Shown here piece after piece: positions 1-8,447 of a DNA stretch of 45,195 nucleotides (position 1 is the first letter of the stretch; the number at the start of each line of letters is the position of its first letter). Both the position numbers and the translations under genes were made by a program. The notes under the pieces are model-generated. The model saw only the letters and a list, made by a program, of their open reading frames with translations, had not been told where the DNA came from and searched no databases. This DNA is from Bacillota bacterium. GTDB taxonomy: Bacteria; Bacillota; Clostridia; Peptostreptococcales; Natronincolaceae. The stretch covers positions 1-45,195 of the forward strand of contig JAEWHG010000082.1 of the NCBI GenBank assembly GCA_023387935.1, in the 5' to 3' direction.

Positions 1-2
1 TA

Positions 3-293
3 AAAAGTAGAAATGCTATGTCGGCAGTTGCAAATGTTTTTGCTATGGGAACTAGCTTTATTAGTGGGGTATTTGTACCTCAGGCTTTATTAGGTGAAAC
101 AGTATTAAATATTGCAAGTTTTACACCGACCTATTGGTATGTAAAATCTAACAATATTATAGCTAATTTAGTTAATTTTAATATGGAAAATCTCACACCT
201 ATATTTTTAAATATGTTTATAATTATTGGATTTGCTATAGCTATTCTTTCGGTAACTTTAGTAATGATAAAACAAAAGAGAGTGAGTAATTAA
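3..293 (+). CDS. ABC-2 type transporter permease, C-terminal fragment
   Basis: The reading frame is open at the left edge of the window, so only the last 96 or so residues are present. They include hydrophobic segments consistent with the last two or three membrane spans of an ABC-2 family permease: a stretch rich in small residues, then a pattern like TPTYWYVK that is common in the extracytoplasmic part of these permeases, then a final span (IIIGFAIAILSVTLVMI) ending in a basic tail KQKR. The protein would be the membrane half of an ABC exporter for a drug, peptide or lipid; its ATPase partner would lie outside the window. A hairpin terminator follows 25 bases after the stop, so it ends its operon. 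The family call rests on a short piece. Confidence 0.6.
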   Translation, partial: KSRNAMSAVANVFAMGTSFISGVFVPQALLGETVLNIASFTPTYWYVKSNNIIANLVNFNMENLTPIFLNMFIIIGFAIAILSVTLVMIKQKRVSN

Positions 294-318
294 AGTTGCT
301 GCTTCAATATGGATGTTT

Positions 319-355
319 AATTCCCTCAAGCTAGATTGATTGAGGGAATTCTTTT
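319..355 (+). terminator. Rho-independent terminator after the ABC permease
   Basis: An 11-bp perfect stem (319-329 with 340-350, arms AATTCCCTCAA / TTGAGGGAATT) with a 10-base loop is followed by CTTTT. It closes the transcript of the permease fragment. Confidence 0.75.
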
Positions 356-540
356 GCTTAATTTGTATTATAGACAATTGATAAGCTTTATAATTAATGC
401 AAAAATCCATAGGAAGTGCTAAGAAGAAAACTTGAGATTATGTTATAATATAGAGAATATAGATATATTTAATAAATTAAGGTTTTGTTTGGAAATAAGA
501 AGATGTAAGTAGTGAACTTTTATACCGAGGAGGATTTTGT

Positions 541-1230
541 ATGAGTTATGAAATTATAATATTTGATGCTGATGAAACTTTATTTGATTTTAGAGAGTCT
601 GAGAGAGAAGCTTTTAAAAATGCTATGATTCAATTTAATATAGAATATGATGAAAATTATCATTTGAAAATTTATCAAGCTATCAACACTGACATATGGA
701 AAGAGTTTGAGGATGGACTTATTACTCAGAAAGATTTAAAAGTTGAAAGGTTTAAAAGACTGTCAAATAAGTTAAATGCAGGATTTGATGAGATGGAATT
801 CTCCAAATCATATATGTACCATTTATCTAATTCGTCTATTTTATATGATGAGACTATAGAACTTTTAGAAAGTTTGAGTAAAGATTATAAACTAAGTATA
901 GTTACGAATGGTCTTAGAGATGTACAGAATAATAGAATAAGAAAATCTATTATTTCTAAATATTTTGCAGATATAGTAGTGTCTGAGGAAGTTGAGGTAT
1001 CGAAGCCAGATCCTAGAATTTTTGAGCATGCTTTAAATAATATAAAGCATACAGATAAAAGTAAAGTATTGATGGTAGGAGACAGCTTAACCTCTGATAT
1101 AAAAGGTGGTATAAATTTTGGTATAGATACATGTTGGTATAACCCTAACAAAATTGTAAATGAAACTGAAATAAAACCTACTTATGAGATTTCTAATTTG
1201 ATGGAACTTAGAGATATACTTAAGCTGTAA
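541..1230 (+). CDS. HAD-superfamily hydrolase, YjjG/YfnB type (probable nucleotidase)
   Basis: A 229-residue cytosolic phosphatase of the haloacid dehalogenase superfamily. All four HAD motifs are visible: DADET with nucleophile D9 and acid/base D11, motif II threonine T122 in IVTNG, motif III lysine K155 in SKPDPRIFE, and motif IV acids in GDSLTSDIKGG (D181, D186). Between D11 and T122 lies a helical C1 cap, as in the YjjG/YfnB group. YjjG enzymes dephosphorylate (deoxy)nucleoside monophosphates, including non-canonical pyrimidine nucleotides, so a housecleaning nucleotidase role is likely, although HAD substrate prediction is weak. The ATG is preceded by a clear GAGGAGG site. The gene appears monocistronic, with about 190 bases of AT-rich DNA before it. 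Confidence 0.85.
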   Translation: MSYEIIIFDADETLFDFRESEREAFKNAMIQFNIEYDENYHLKIYQAINTDIWKEFEDGLITQKDLKVERFKRLSNKLNAGFDEMEFSKSYMYHLSNSSILYDETIELLESLSKDYKLSIVTNGLRDVQNNRIRKSIISKYFADIVVSEEVEVSKPDPRIFEHALNNIKHTDKSKVLMVGDSLTSDIKGGINFGIDTCWYNPNKIVNETEIKPTYEISNLMELRDILKL

Positions 1231-1327
1231 AGGTACTTAGAATTAGCACTTTGACACATAAATGGGAACTTTAGATGGGAAAAGCCGTCCAATATTATAT
1301 CAACAAAAAAAGAAAGGAGGTTTCAGT

Positions 1328-2083
1328 ATGAAAAAAATATTTAGTATATTTATGTTGGTTATATTGGGTATCCTATTAATTGTAGGTTGCACAGAAACTG
1401 TACCTGCTCCAGGTAGTGGAGACCGTTCCAAACCGCTGATAGACACAAGTAGTGAAGAAGTACCTTTGGATGATTTGAGACCAATGCTAATGGTGGACGG
1501 GAACCTTTATTTAGATACAGGAAAGGAAAGTAGTATAAGAGCAAGATGTGGTGTAATGGATGGAGAAGTCACATCTACTGTAGATGCTTCTGAGGTTCCT
1601 ACAAAAAATAATCAATCTAACTTTGGTGTAGACTTTGGCTATCAATTTGTAAGTAACAATTGTATAGATGTTTATATGAATGAGAAATGGATTAGATTTG
1701 AAAAAGAATATTCTTCAGAAAATCCGATTGAGCTTGTTATGTTTGTAAAGGATTACACATCCACAGGAGCAACGTTAGTCTTTGCTCATACCGATTCTCT
1801 TTCTTCCAATAATTTTCAAACAGGAAGTTGGTATAGACTTGAAAAAGAGGAAAATGGAAATTGGCAAGAAAAAAGCTATGTCGTAGCAGAAAACACCATA
1901 GGGTGGACTGACGAAGCATTAGTTATTAATAAAGATTATGAAACCATATTTGAAGTGAATTGGGAATGGTTATATGGAAAATTAGATAAGGGAAAATATC
2001 GAATATCTAAGGAAGTTATAGATTTCAGAAAAACAGGTGAATATGATACTTATATTTTAAATGCAGAATTTGTTTTAGAATAA
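1328..2083 (+). CDS. Secreted lipoprotein with C-terminal bacterial Ig-like domain
   Basis: The start is set at 1328, where GAAAGGAGG sits about 7 bases upstream; the frame is open further upstream but lacks a signal there. The protein has a short basic N-terminus (MKK), a hydrophobic core and a lipobox ending IVGC (cysteine at about residue 21), so it should be lipid-anchored outside the membrane. A Pro/Ser/Gly-rich linker follows. A middle region contains the MVDGNLYLDTGKES and DGEVTSTVD patterns that recur in clostridial lipoproteins. The last 110 or so residues have the GSWYRLEKEENGNWQE ... WEWLYGKLDKGKYRISKEV pattern of the bacterial Ig-like domain often found in these proteins. Function is unknown; such proteins are often seen near cell-envelope or signalling genes. 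No partner gene is evident here. Confidence 0.8.
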   Translation: MKKIFSIFMLVILGILLIVGCTETVPAPGSGDRSKPLIDTSSEEVPLDDLRPMLMVDGNLYLDTGKESSIRARCGVMDGEVTSTVDASEVPTKNNQSNFGVDFGYQFVSNNCIDVYMNEKWIRFEKEYSSENPIELVMFVKDYTSTGATLVFAHTDSLSSNNFQTGSWYRLEKEENGNWQEKSYVVAENTIGWTDEALVINKDYETIFEVNWEWLYGKLDKGKYRISKEVIDFRKTGEYDTYILNAEFVLE

Positions 2084-2125
2084 ACCTGAGTATAAGAAAT
2101 CACGGCAGATATCTAACGGAGAATG

Positions 2126-2168
2126 AAAAAACAATTGCCTCAATTTAAGTTGAGACAATTGTTTTTTT
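2126..2168 (+). terminator. Rho-independent terminator after the lipoprotein gene
   Basis: A long stem (2126-2137 with 2156-2167, then 2139-2143 with 2150-2154, one C/A mismatch) with a U-tract as its 3' arm. The A-run on the 5' side makes it potentially bidirectional. Confidence 0.8.
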
Positions 2169-2400
2169 AGACTATTCTATAGGTAAAATATAGTAGGGTA
2201 TAATTAACGAGTGGGTATAATATAAAAAGATTAAAATAAAATTAGAACAATAGCTATATTTGCAAATAGAATAATAATTCCTTAAAGGCAGACACTAATA
2301 TTGTATATGACTTTATGAAATATCATATTATTAAAAATTAATTGTGGCTTAGGATACAAAAAATAATTTAATATATTAAAATAGAAATGGAGGGGAATAG
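2169..2400. other. AT-rich spacer upstream of selO
   Basis: The gap between the lipoprotein and selO (317 bases in all) holds the terminator and then AT-rich DNA with two TATAAT-like hexamers in the 2195-2225 stretch, which could be -10 elements. No convincing -35 partner, operator or RNA structure was found. Confidence 0.4.
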
Positions 2401-3876
2401 ATGAGTGATAGAAAAACAATACTGGAGGCAGGATGGAATTTTGATAATAGCTATGTTCGGCTTCCAAAATTATTTTATAGTCCGCAGAAACCAACACCTG
2501 TACCTTTACCAAAGTTAATTATTCTGAATCATTCGCTAGCTACTTCTCTAGGGCTTGATATTAAAGCTCTTCAAAGTGATGATAGTATCAATATATTTGC
2601 TGGTAATTTAGTTCCTGAGGAAGCATTACCAATCTCCCAAGCTTATGCAGGACATCAATTTGGACATTTTACTATGTTGGGTGACGGACGAGCTGTGCTA
2701 ATAGGAGAGCAAATAACGCCTTCAGGTGATCGGTTTGATGTGCAACTTAAGGGTTCTGGTAGAACACCGTATTCTCGTGGAGGTGATGGTAGGGCAGCAT
2801 TGGGACCTATGCTACGTGAATATATTATCAGCGAAGCAATGCATGGATTGGGAATTGCAACTACACGAAGTTTAGCAGTAGTTACGACGGGGGAGTCAAT
2901 AATACGTGAGACGGAATTACTTGGAGCAATTCTTACACGTATAGCTTCCAGTCATATTCGTGTAGGTACATTTCAATATATTGCAAACTGGGGTACTGCT
3001 AGCGACCTTCAAAAATTGGCGGACTATACACTAAAAAGACATTTCCCAGAAGCCCAATCTAATGAAAATCCATATGTTTTATTGCTTCGTGAGGTAATAA
3101 ATAGGCAGGCGATATTAATAGCTAAATGGCAGTTGGTTGGCTTTATTCATGGAGTGATGAATACTGATAATATGGCAATAAGTGGTGAAACTATTGATTA
3201 TGGGCCATGTGCCTTTATGGATAAATATGATCCAGCAACAGTATTCAGCTCTATAGACCTTCACGGACGCTATGCCTATGGTAATCAGCCGTCTATTGCT
3301 GAGTGGAATTTGACTAGATTTGCTGAGACTCTTTTACCACTACTACATAAGGATGAAAAACAGGCCATTAACATTGCGCAAAATGAGCTTTTACAATTTG
3401 CTGAGCTATATCACGGTAATTGGTTAGATGGAATGAGGGCAAAATTAGGAATGTTTAATGAAGAGGTACACGATGAATCTCTAATTAAGAGTCTTCTGGA
3501 TATTATGCATAAGCATAGTGCAGATTACACTAATACTTTTCGGGCATTGACCTTCAGTAGATATGAAGGCATAGATATGTTTAGTAGCACAGAATTTATT
3601 AATTGGAATGAAAAGTGGCAGAGTAGATTAGAAATGCAGAAGAAAGATAAAGGTTCAGTTAAAAAGCTGATGATGGATTCTAATCCAGCAGTAATTCCTC
3701 GGAATCATAGAGTAGAAGATGCATTAGAGGCTGCAGTAAAGCAAGGTGATTATAGCGTCATGGTAAAACTATTAGATGTTCTTTCAAGACCCTACGATCA
3801 TTCATCTAAGCAAGAAGAATATTCTCAGGTACCTCAGCCTTCAGTATATCCATATCGAACTTTTTGTGGTACCTAG
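2401..3876 (+). CDS. selO: Protein adenylyltransferase SelO (YdiU/UPF0061 family)
   Basis: A 491-residue member of the SelO pseudokinase family, enzymes with an inverted kinase fold that transfer AMP to Ser/Thr/Tyr of proteins and are linked to redox stress. Family hallmarks are present in order: the N-terminal SYVRLP pattern, ISQAYAGHQFGHF (79-90), LGDGRAVLIGE (93-103), the nucleotide-binding lysine in QLKGSGRTPYSRGGDGRA (K117), MLREYIISEAMHGLGI (137-151), HGVMNTDNM (250-258) with its catalytic/metal Asn and Asp, and DYGPCAFMD (266-274). The C-terminus ends in the usual FCGT; the cysteine is encoded normally, without selenocysteine. An ATG with GGAGGGG upstream supports the start. It is likely monocistronic or weakly coupled to the next gene 60 bases downstream. 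Confidence 0.93.
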   Translation: MSDRKTILEAGWNFDNSYVRLPKLFYSPQKPTPVPLPKLIILNHSLATSLGLDIKALQSDDSINIFAGNLVPEEALPISQAYAGHQFGHFTMLGDGRAVLIGEQITPSGDRFDVQLKGSGRTPYSRGGDGRAALGPMLREYIISEAMHGLGIATTRSLAVVTTGESIIRETELLGAILTRIASSHIRVGTFQYIANWGTASDLQKLADYTLKRHFPEAQSNENPYVLLLREVINRQAILIAKWQLVGFIHGVMNTDNMAISGETIDYGPCAFMDKYDPATVFSSIDLHGRYAYGNQPSIAEWNLTRFAETLLPLLHKDEKQAINIAQNELLQFAELYHGNWLDGMRAKLGMFNEEVHDESLIKSLLDIMHKHSADYTNTFRALTFSRYEGIDMFSSTEFINWNEKWQSRLEMQKKDKGSVKKLMMDSNPAVIPRNHRVEDALEAAVKQGDYSVMVKLLDVLSRPYDHSSKQEEYSQVPQPSVYPYRTFCGT

Positions 3877-3936
3877 AATTTAAGAATTAAACAATAGAAG
3901 GTGTAATGATAAATAAAAAGAAGGAAGTACAGAAAA

Positions 3937-4326
3937 ATGAAGAAGATATTATTAATAGTTATAGGAACAATTAGCTTAGTCTTAGGAACTATAGGCATTT
4001 TTTTACCAGTGCTTCCAACGACACCGTTCTTACTACTATCTCTTGCTTGCTATATAAAGAGTAGTAAAAAATTACACGGTTTTGTACTTTCGAATAAATA
4101 TTTAGCGCCCTATGTAAAAGATTATGTTTCTGGTAAGGGCATTCCAATTAAAGCCAAGAAGAAAGCGATTTTTTTTATTTGGATAACTATAGGATTTTCT
4201 GTAGTATTTATTATTGATAGAATAATACTTCGGATTATACTTTTAGCTGTTGCCATCACCGTATCCACATATATTTGGACTAGAGATACATTTGAGGATA
4301 ATCGTGGTATTGAAAATAATGCTTGA
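3937..4326 (+). CDS. Small inner-membrane protein, YbaN/DUF454 family
   Basis: A 129-residue membrane protein. The first hydrophobic segment and the loop after it carry the DUF454 signature LGTIGIFLPVLPTTPFLLLSLACYIKSSKK. A cytosolic segment with VKDYVSGKGIPIKAKKKA and two further membrane spans follow. The biochemical role of the family is unknown. The start has AAGGAAG about 12 bases upstream. It sits 60 bases after selO and is followed at once by a strong terminator, so it may share the selO transcript; nothing in the sequence suggests a functional link. Confidence 0.85.
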   Translation: MKKILLIVIGTISLVLGTIGIFLPVLPTTPFLLLSLACYIKSSKKLHGFVLSNKYLAPYVKDYVSGKGIPIKAKKKAIFFIWITIGFSVVFIIDRIILRIILLAVAITVSTYIWTRDTFEDNRGIENNA

Positions 4327-4344
4327 AAATTTAATATTAAATCT

Positions 4345-4385
4345 AAAAACACTTTATTCTAATTTACTCAGGATAAAGTGTTTTT
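4345..4385 (+). terminator. Rho-independent terminator after the DUF454 gene
   Basis: A 13-bp A-rich stem (4345-4357 with 4373-4385) extended by a G-U and a C-G pair, ending in a run of T. Probably bidirectional in sequence, but no minus-strand gene uses it. Confidence 0.8.
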
Positions 4386-4400
4386 ATTGTGAATAGAACA

Positions 4401-4453
4401 AGGTTCTGGGGTACCCGTGCGCAATCTTTGATTGCGTTAACGGGTCAGGTTCT
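4401..4453. repeat. GC-rich hairpin flanked by a 7-base direct repeat
   Basis: A stem of ACCCGT plus CGCAATC pairs with GATTGCG plus ACGGGT (4413-4445, three-base loop, unequal internal bulge). It is bracketed by AGGTTCT at 4401-4407 and again at 4447-4453. It is clearly more GC-rich than the surrounding spacer and is not followed by a T-run, so it is not a normal terminator. It may be a small mobile palindromic element or a structured RNA end. Confidence 0.4.
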
Positions 4454-4586
4454 TATTTAATTTTTCTTATGATAAGCAAATCATTAACATTGAAAAAAAA
4501 ATAAAATAGTGATAGAATGTAGAAAGTTTGTATTATTTAATAAAAATTAATGAGTTCAGTGAACGTAATAGAATGGATGAATATAA

Positions 4587-5933
4587 ATGGAAGAACAAAT
4601 GACGAAAAAATATATCTTTAATAATAAAAGTTTAAGAAGGCTAATATTTCCTTTAGTAGTGGAACAGTTTCTTGCGGTTGCTGTAGGATTGGCAGATTCT
4701 ATTATGGTTTCCAGTGTAGGTGAAACTGCAGTGTCTGCTGTTTCTCTAGTAGATTCAGTAAATATACTACTTATAAATATTTTTGCAGCTCTGGCTACAG
4801 GTGGTGCAGTAGTGGCAGGTCAGTATATTGGTCGAGAACGCAACGACGAAGCATGTAAATCAGGCGAGCAGTTGCTTGTATTCTCAGCATTTATTTCGAT
4901 TATTATCATGGCTATAATGTATTTGGGAAGAGGTTTTATTTTAAATGTAGTATTTGGAAAAATAGAACCTACTGTAGCAACTTATGCAAACAACTATATG
5001 CTTATAGTTTTTGCCAGCATTCCATTTATAGCGATCTATAACAGTGGTGCCGCATTATTCAGGGCCATGGGAAATTCAAAAATAACGATGATAACATCTA
5101 TTATTATGAATGCAATAAATGTATTAGGAAATGCTATATGTGTATATGGACTAAAAATGGGAGTGGAAGGTGTTGCTATACCAACCCTTGTTTCAAGGGC
5201 GGTGGCAGCAATAATGATTGTGGTATTGCTTAGAAATAAGGAGTTAATAGTCCATATCAGTAAACCATTTAATTATAGGTTTGATAAGAACATTGTCCGT
5301 AAGATACTTGGTATAGGTATTCCAAATAGCATTGAAAATAGTATGTTCCAGCTAGGGAAAATTCTATTGTTGAGTATTGTTGCAGGATTTGGCACAGCTT
5401 CAATAACAGCAAACGCTGTTGCTAATACAATTTCAGCTTTTCAGATTCTTCCAGGTGCAGCCATCGGTTTAGGACTAGTAACGGTGGTGAGTCAGTGTGT
5501 AGGTGCAGATGATTATGAGCAGGTGAGATTTTATACGAAAAAACTTCTTAAATATACTTATATTTCTTTAATAGGCTTAAATATAGTTATAATACTGGCT
5601 ATGCCATTTATAATAGACATGTATAATTTATCCGCAGAAACAGCGGCTATGGCTAAGCAGGTTATTGTATTTTATGGAATATGGGCATGTCTGATATGGC
5701 CATTGTCATTTACACTGCCAAATACACTTAGGGCTTCAAATGATGTACGGCACGCAATGATAGTAGGGGTAGTGTCAATGTGGATTTTTAGGATAGGTTT
5801 TGGTATTTTGCTTGCTAAATATATGAACATGGGAATGTTTGGTGTATGGGTAGCTATGATTATTGACTGGGTAGTAAGAAGTATTTTATTTACAATTCGT
5901 TATAAAGGACATAAATGGGAAAGTATCGTATAA
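4587..5933 (+). CDS. MATE family efflux transporter
   Basis: A 448-residue, 12-span Na+- or H+-coupled multidrug and toxin extrusion transporter. The N-terminal half shows LIFPLVVEQFLAVAVGLADSIMVSSVG, the usual first helices, and later ALFRAMGNSK and LGNAICVYGL, which are frequent MATE motifs; the second half repeats the pattern (GIPNSIENSMFQLGK ... LPGAAIGLGLVTVVSQCVGA). It would export organic cations or metabolites from the cytoplasm. The ribosome site is weak (GAATGGATG region); an in-frame ATG at 4599 is an alternative start that removes four residues. It stands alone: the next gene is 290 bases away behind a terminator. Confidence 0.9.
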   Translation: MEEQMTKKYIFNNKSLRRLIFPLVVEQFLAVAVGLADSIMVSSVGETAVSAVSLVDSVNILLINIFAALATGGAVVAGQYIGRERNDEACKSGEQLLVFSAFISIIIMAIMYLGRGFILNVVFGKIEPTVATYANNYMLIVFASIPFIAIYNSGAALFRAMGNSKITMITSIIMNAINVLGNAICVYGLKMGVEGVAIPTLVSRAVAAIMIVVLLRNKELIVHISKPFNYRFDKNIVRKILGIGIPNSIENSMFQLGKILLLSIVAGFGTASITANAVANTISAFQILPGAAIGLGLVTVVSQCVGADDYEQVRFYTKKLLKYTYISLIGLNIVIILAMPFIIDMYNLSAETAAMAKQVIVFYGIWACLIWPLSFTLPNTLRASNDVRHAMIVGVVSMWIFRIGFGILLAKYMNMGMFGVWVAMIIDWVVRSILFTIRYKGHKWESIV

Positions 5934-6062
5934 GAAATAGAGGTTAAGCAAATAGAATATATAATTTGAGAAAACATAAAAAAATATAGTTTTGTGAGCA
6001 GTTGTTGGGGGGAGTTTAGGGGATGGAGAGTAATAGTAACCATCCTCTTTTTGTAACGAATA

Positions 6063-6104
6063 GGAAAGTTCTCCTTTAATGTTTTCAATAGAAAGGAACT
6101 TTCC
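6063..6104. other. Imperfect hairpin downstream of the MATE gene
   Basis: GGAAAGTTC near 6063 can pair with GAACTTTCC near 6096, with a small bulge and CTTT/AAAG inside. No T-run follows directly; the next 50 bases contain a second, canonical terminator. The pair may act as a tandem transcript end. Confidence 0.4.
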
Positions 6105-6117
6105 GTAAATGAGTTTC

Positions 6118-6158
6118 AAAAAAAGCTTCCTAATAATGCTTCAATAGAAGCTTTTTTT
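6118..6158 (+). terminator. Rho-independent terminator between the MATE and LysR genes
   Basis: A 12-bp stem (6118-6129 with 6147-6158, arms AAAAAAAGCTTC / GAAGCTTTTTTT) with a T-tract in the 3' arm. Confidence 0.8.
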
Positions 6159-6222
6159 ATTTTATACTAAGTTATATGTTGTTATTATAAAAGAAGTATT
6201 AAAAAATAATGGGGAATGATAT

Positions 6223-7083
6223 ATGAATATAAAATTATTAGAAGCTTTTCTAGCTGTTATAGATAATGAAACAATGTCGGCTGCTGCTAATCGGCTTTTT
6301 ACTACACAACCTAATATCTCACTTATGATTAAGGAATTAGAGAATTATTATTCTACAAAACTCTTTAACCGTGTTTCTAGAAAGCTTTATTTAACTGCTG
6401 ATGGACAAAAATTAGAGAAATATGCAAGAAAAGTAATTTCAGATTTTGAAGAAATGAATGATGCAATGTTTAGTCGGAAAAAGATGATACGCATTGGCAG
6501 TAGCGTAACTGTTGGACAGTATTTATTAAATGAATATCTGAATAAACTTAAATCTCAAATTCAGAATGTAGATTTTGAAGTAGTAATTAACAACACATTT
6601 GAAATTGAAAAGCTTTTGATAAATAATAGAATTGATATTGCCATTGTTGAGGGAAAGATTAGTTCCAAAAACATAATCCAAGTTGAAATTTTACAAGATG
6701 AGTTAATTGCAGTCATTAGCAACGATTATCCACTTGAATTTAATGTTGAAAAATTAGTAGATATAGAAAAAATACCATGTATCTCTAGAGAAGTTGGAAG
6801 TTATCTTAGAAATCAATTTGAGAATGATCTAAACGAAAGAGATATACATCCTCAGGTAGTTTTTAGAGCAACAAATATAGAAACGATTATTCAAGCTGTT
6901 GAAAATAAATATGGGTTTGCTATTATTTCAAAAATTGCTGCTCAGGAAGCATTAAAAAAGCAAAGCTTAAAACAATTAAACTTTGCTGATTATCGCTGTC
7001 CACGGTCAATACGATATGTTTATAATAAAAGTAAGAACGAAGATCCAATGATATCTGAAATATTAGAGTGCATTCATAACTGA
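6223..7083 (+). CDS. LysR-family transcriptional regulator, next to chromate transporter genes
   Basis: A 286-residue LysR-type regulator. The N-terminal winged helix-turn-helix is clear (AFLAVIDNETMSAAANRLFTTQPNISLMIKELE, roughly residues 9-41), followed by the linker helix and a periplasmic-binding-protein-like effector domain from about residue 90. The GGGGAATG site is only moderate. The gene is convergent with the chrA pair and its 3' end overlaps the downstream chrA gene by 21 bases. LysR genes beside transporter genes often control them, but divergent rather than convergent order is usual, so control of chrA is only a suggestion. The effector is unknown. Confidence 0.9.
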   Translation: MNIKLLEAFLAVIDNETMSAAANRLFTTQPNISLMIKELENYYSTKLFNRVSRKLYLTADGQKLEKYARKVISDFEEMNDAMFSRKKMIRIGSSVTVGQYLLNEYLNKLKSQIQNVDFEVVINNTFEIEKLLINNRIDIAIVEGKISSKNIIQVEILQDELIAVISNDYPLEFNVEKLVDIEKIPCISREVGSYLRNQFENDLNERDIHPQVVFRATNIETIIQAVENKYGFAIISKIAAQEALKKQSLKQLNFADYRCPRSIRYVYNKSKNEDPMISEILECIHN

Positions 7084-7638
7084 TTGTAGTATTGTACCGA
7101 TAACACCTGTTCCTAGAATAATTGTAACTGCATTCAATTTGTATTTCCTAAGAGCTATAAATCCACCTATAAATAGACATAACTCAAGCCATCTAAATTC
7201 GCTAAGCACAATATTACTAAAGTCAGTGTTGAACAATGCTAGGACTAAAATTGACATTCCTGCACTAGCGATTAATGCTACAACAGCAGGTCTAAGGGCA
7301 CCTAATACGGTCTGTACTCCTGAGAAATTTCTATATTTATAAAAGAAATAAGCTAGGGTTAGGCAGATAATAAATGATGGAAGAATAGCTCCTAATGTAC
7401 AAATAAGGGCGCCTAAAGTACCACTTACCCTTTGTCCAACAAAGGTAGCTGAGTTAATTGAAATTGGCCCCGGGGTCATTTCTGCAATTGTAATTAAATC
7501 AGTAAATTCGGCCATGGTTAATAATTTATGAGTGTGAACTATTTGTTCTTGAATTAGTGGGATTGCTGCATAGCCACCACCAACACTAAATAGACCAACT
7601 TGAATAAAACTAATAAAAAGAGTCCATAAAAGATCCAT
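7063..7638 (-). CDS. chrA: Chromate transporter (CHR family), second half-size subunit
   Basis: A 191-residue membrane protein matching one CHR domain. It has the glycine-rich N-terminal motif FSVGGGYAAIPLIQEQIV, then EMTPGPISINSATFVGQRVSG, a proline-containing motif seen in all CHR domains, and about five further hydrophobic segments. Half-size CHR proteins usually occur as adjacent pairs that form an antiparallel functional unit; the partner starts directly upstream, with the last base of its stop shared with this ATG. GAAAGGAG precedes the start. The family exports chromate or related oxyanions, but many clostridial members have unknown substrates. The 3' end overlaps the convergent LysR gene. 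Confidence 0.9.
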   Translation of the reverse strand: MDLLWTLFISFIQVGLFSVGGGYAAIPLIQEQIVHTHKLLTMAEFTDLITIAEMTPGPISINSATFVGQRVSGTLGALICTLGAILPSFIICLTLAYFFYKYRNFSGVQTVLGALRPAVVALIASAGMSILVLALFNTDFSNIVLSEFRWLELCLFIGGFIALRKYKLNAVTIILGTGVIGTILQSVMNAL

Positions 7639-8198
7639 TATTTACACTCCTTTCTAGAATTTAAAAATACAGTAATCAATCCAATTGCTAAGCATATAAA
7701 TATGATATACATTGCACTAACCTTGAAAAAATATGTTGCTATAAAGGCAACCACCATAACAATCATGTATAGAGTATTTTTTGTCTTTTTTACATTTTGT
7801 ATTAAATTAACAACAACATCGAAGATTACTGCTGCGACTCCAGCTCGCATTACTTGAAGTGCAATTGCAATTACCTGATTACTTTTAAATTCGTTATAGA
7901 AAATTGAAATGAGTGAAATAATAATAAAAGGTGGAATAATTGTACCTAAAACAGCAATTAAACTTCCTAAAATACCATGCATTCGATACCCGAGAATAAC
8001 ACTTGCATTGACTGGAATAGGACCAGGGCTAGATTGAGCAATAGCAGTAATATCCAACATTTCGTCCTCTTCTAACCACTTAAATTCTTCAACAAATTTT
8101 TTCTTGTATAGGGAAACGATTACAAAACCACCACCAAATGTGAATGCGCTTAGCGTGAAAGTTGAAATGAAAAGTTTCCATAGTTTATTTTGTCTCAT
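7638..8198 (-). CDS. chrA: Chromate transporter (CHR family), first half-size subunit
   Basis: A 186-residue CHR half-transporter with FTFGGGFVIVSLYKKKFVEE near the N-terminus and AIAQSSPGPIPVNASVILGYRMHG, the equivalent of the proline motif in its partner. Two ATGs are six bases apart; the second (8198) is chosen because AGGAG lies 8 bases before it and only 2 bases before the first. It is translationally coupled to the second chrA gene by a one-base overlap. The gene pair is probably transcribed from the AT-rich 8205-8447 region, which also carries the divergent promoter for the potassium operon. Confidence 0.9.
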   Translation of the reverse strand: MRQNKLWKLFISTFTLSAFTFGGGFVIVSLYKKKFVEEFKWLEEDEMLDITAIAQSSPGPIPVNASVILGYRMHGILGSLIAVLGTIIPPFIIISLISIFYNEFKSNQVIAIALQVMRAGVAAVIFDVVVNLIQNVKKTKNTLYMIVMVVAFIATYFFKVSAMYIIFICLAIGLITVFLNSRKECK

Positions 8199-8447
8199 AC
8201 ACATCTCTCCTTTTATCTAGAGTTTAGCAATAAACATTTAATATGTAAAATATATATTTATTATGCAATCTATAAGAAAACATTATGGATCACGCAAAAT
8301 ATAACATCATAATAGCTTTTGTTAAATAGGAAAATCTACCTTTATATGATTAATTATTGTATTTACATAATATTAACTTGAATAAACAAATCTTAATACA
8401 AAATTTATAACTATAGCATTAAACTACTATTAAAGGAGGGCGATTAC

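Noticed and set aside
2401..3876. Selenocysteine at the end of SelO
   Set aside because: The C-terminal CGT is coded by TGT with no in-frame TGA; bacterial SelO proteins normally end with cysteine.
8205..8447. c-di-AMP (ydaO) riboswitch before the potassium operon
   Set aside because: The region is too AT-rich and lacks the conserved GC motifs of that class.
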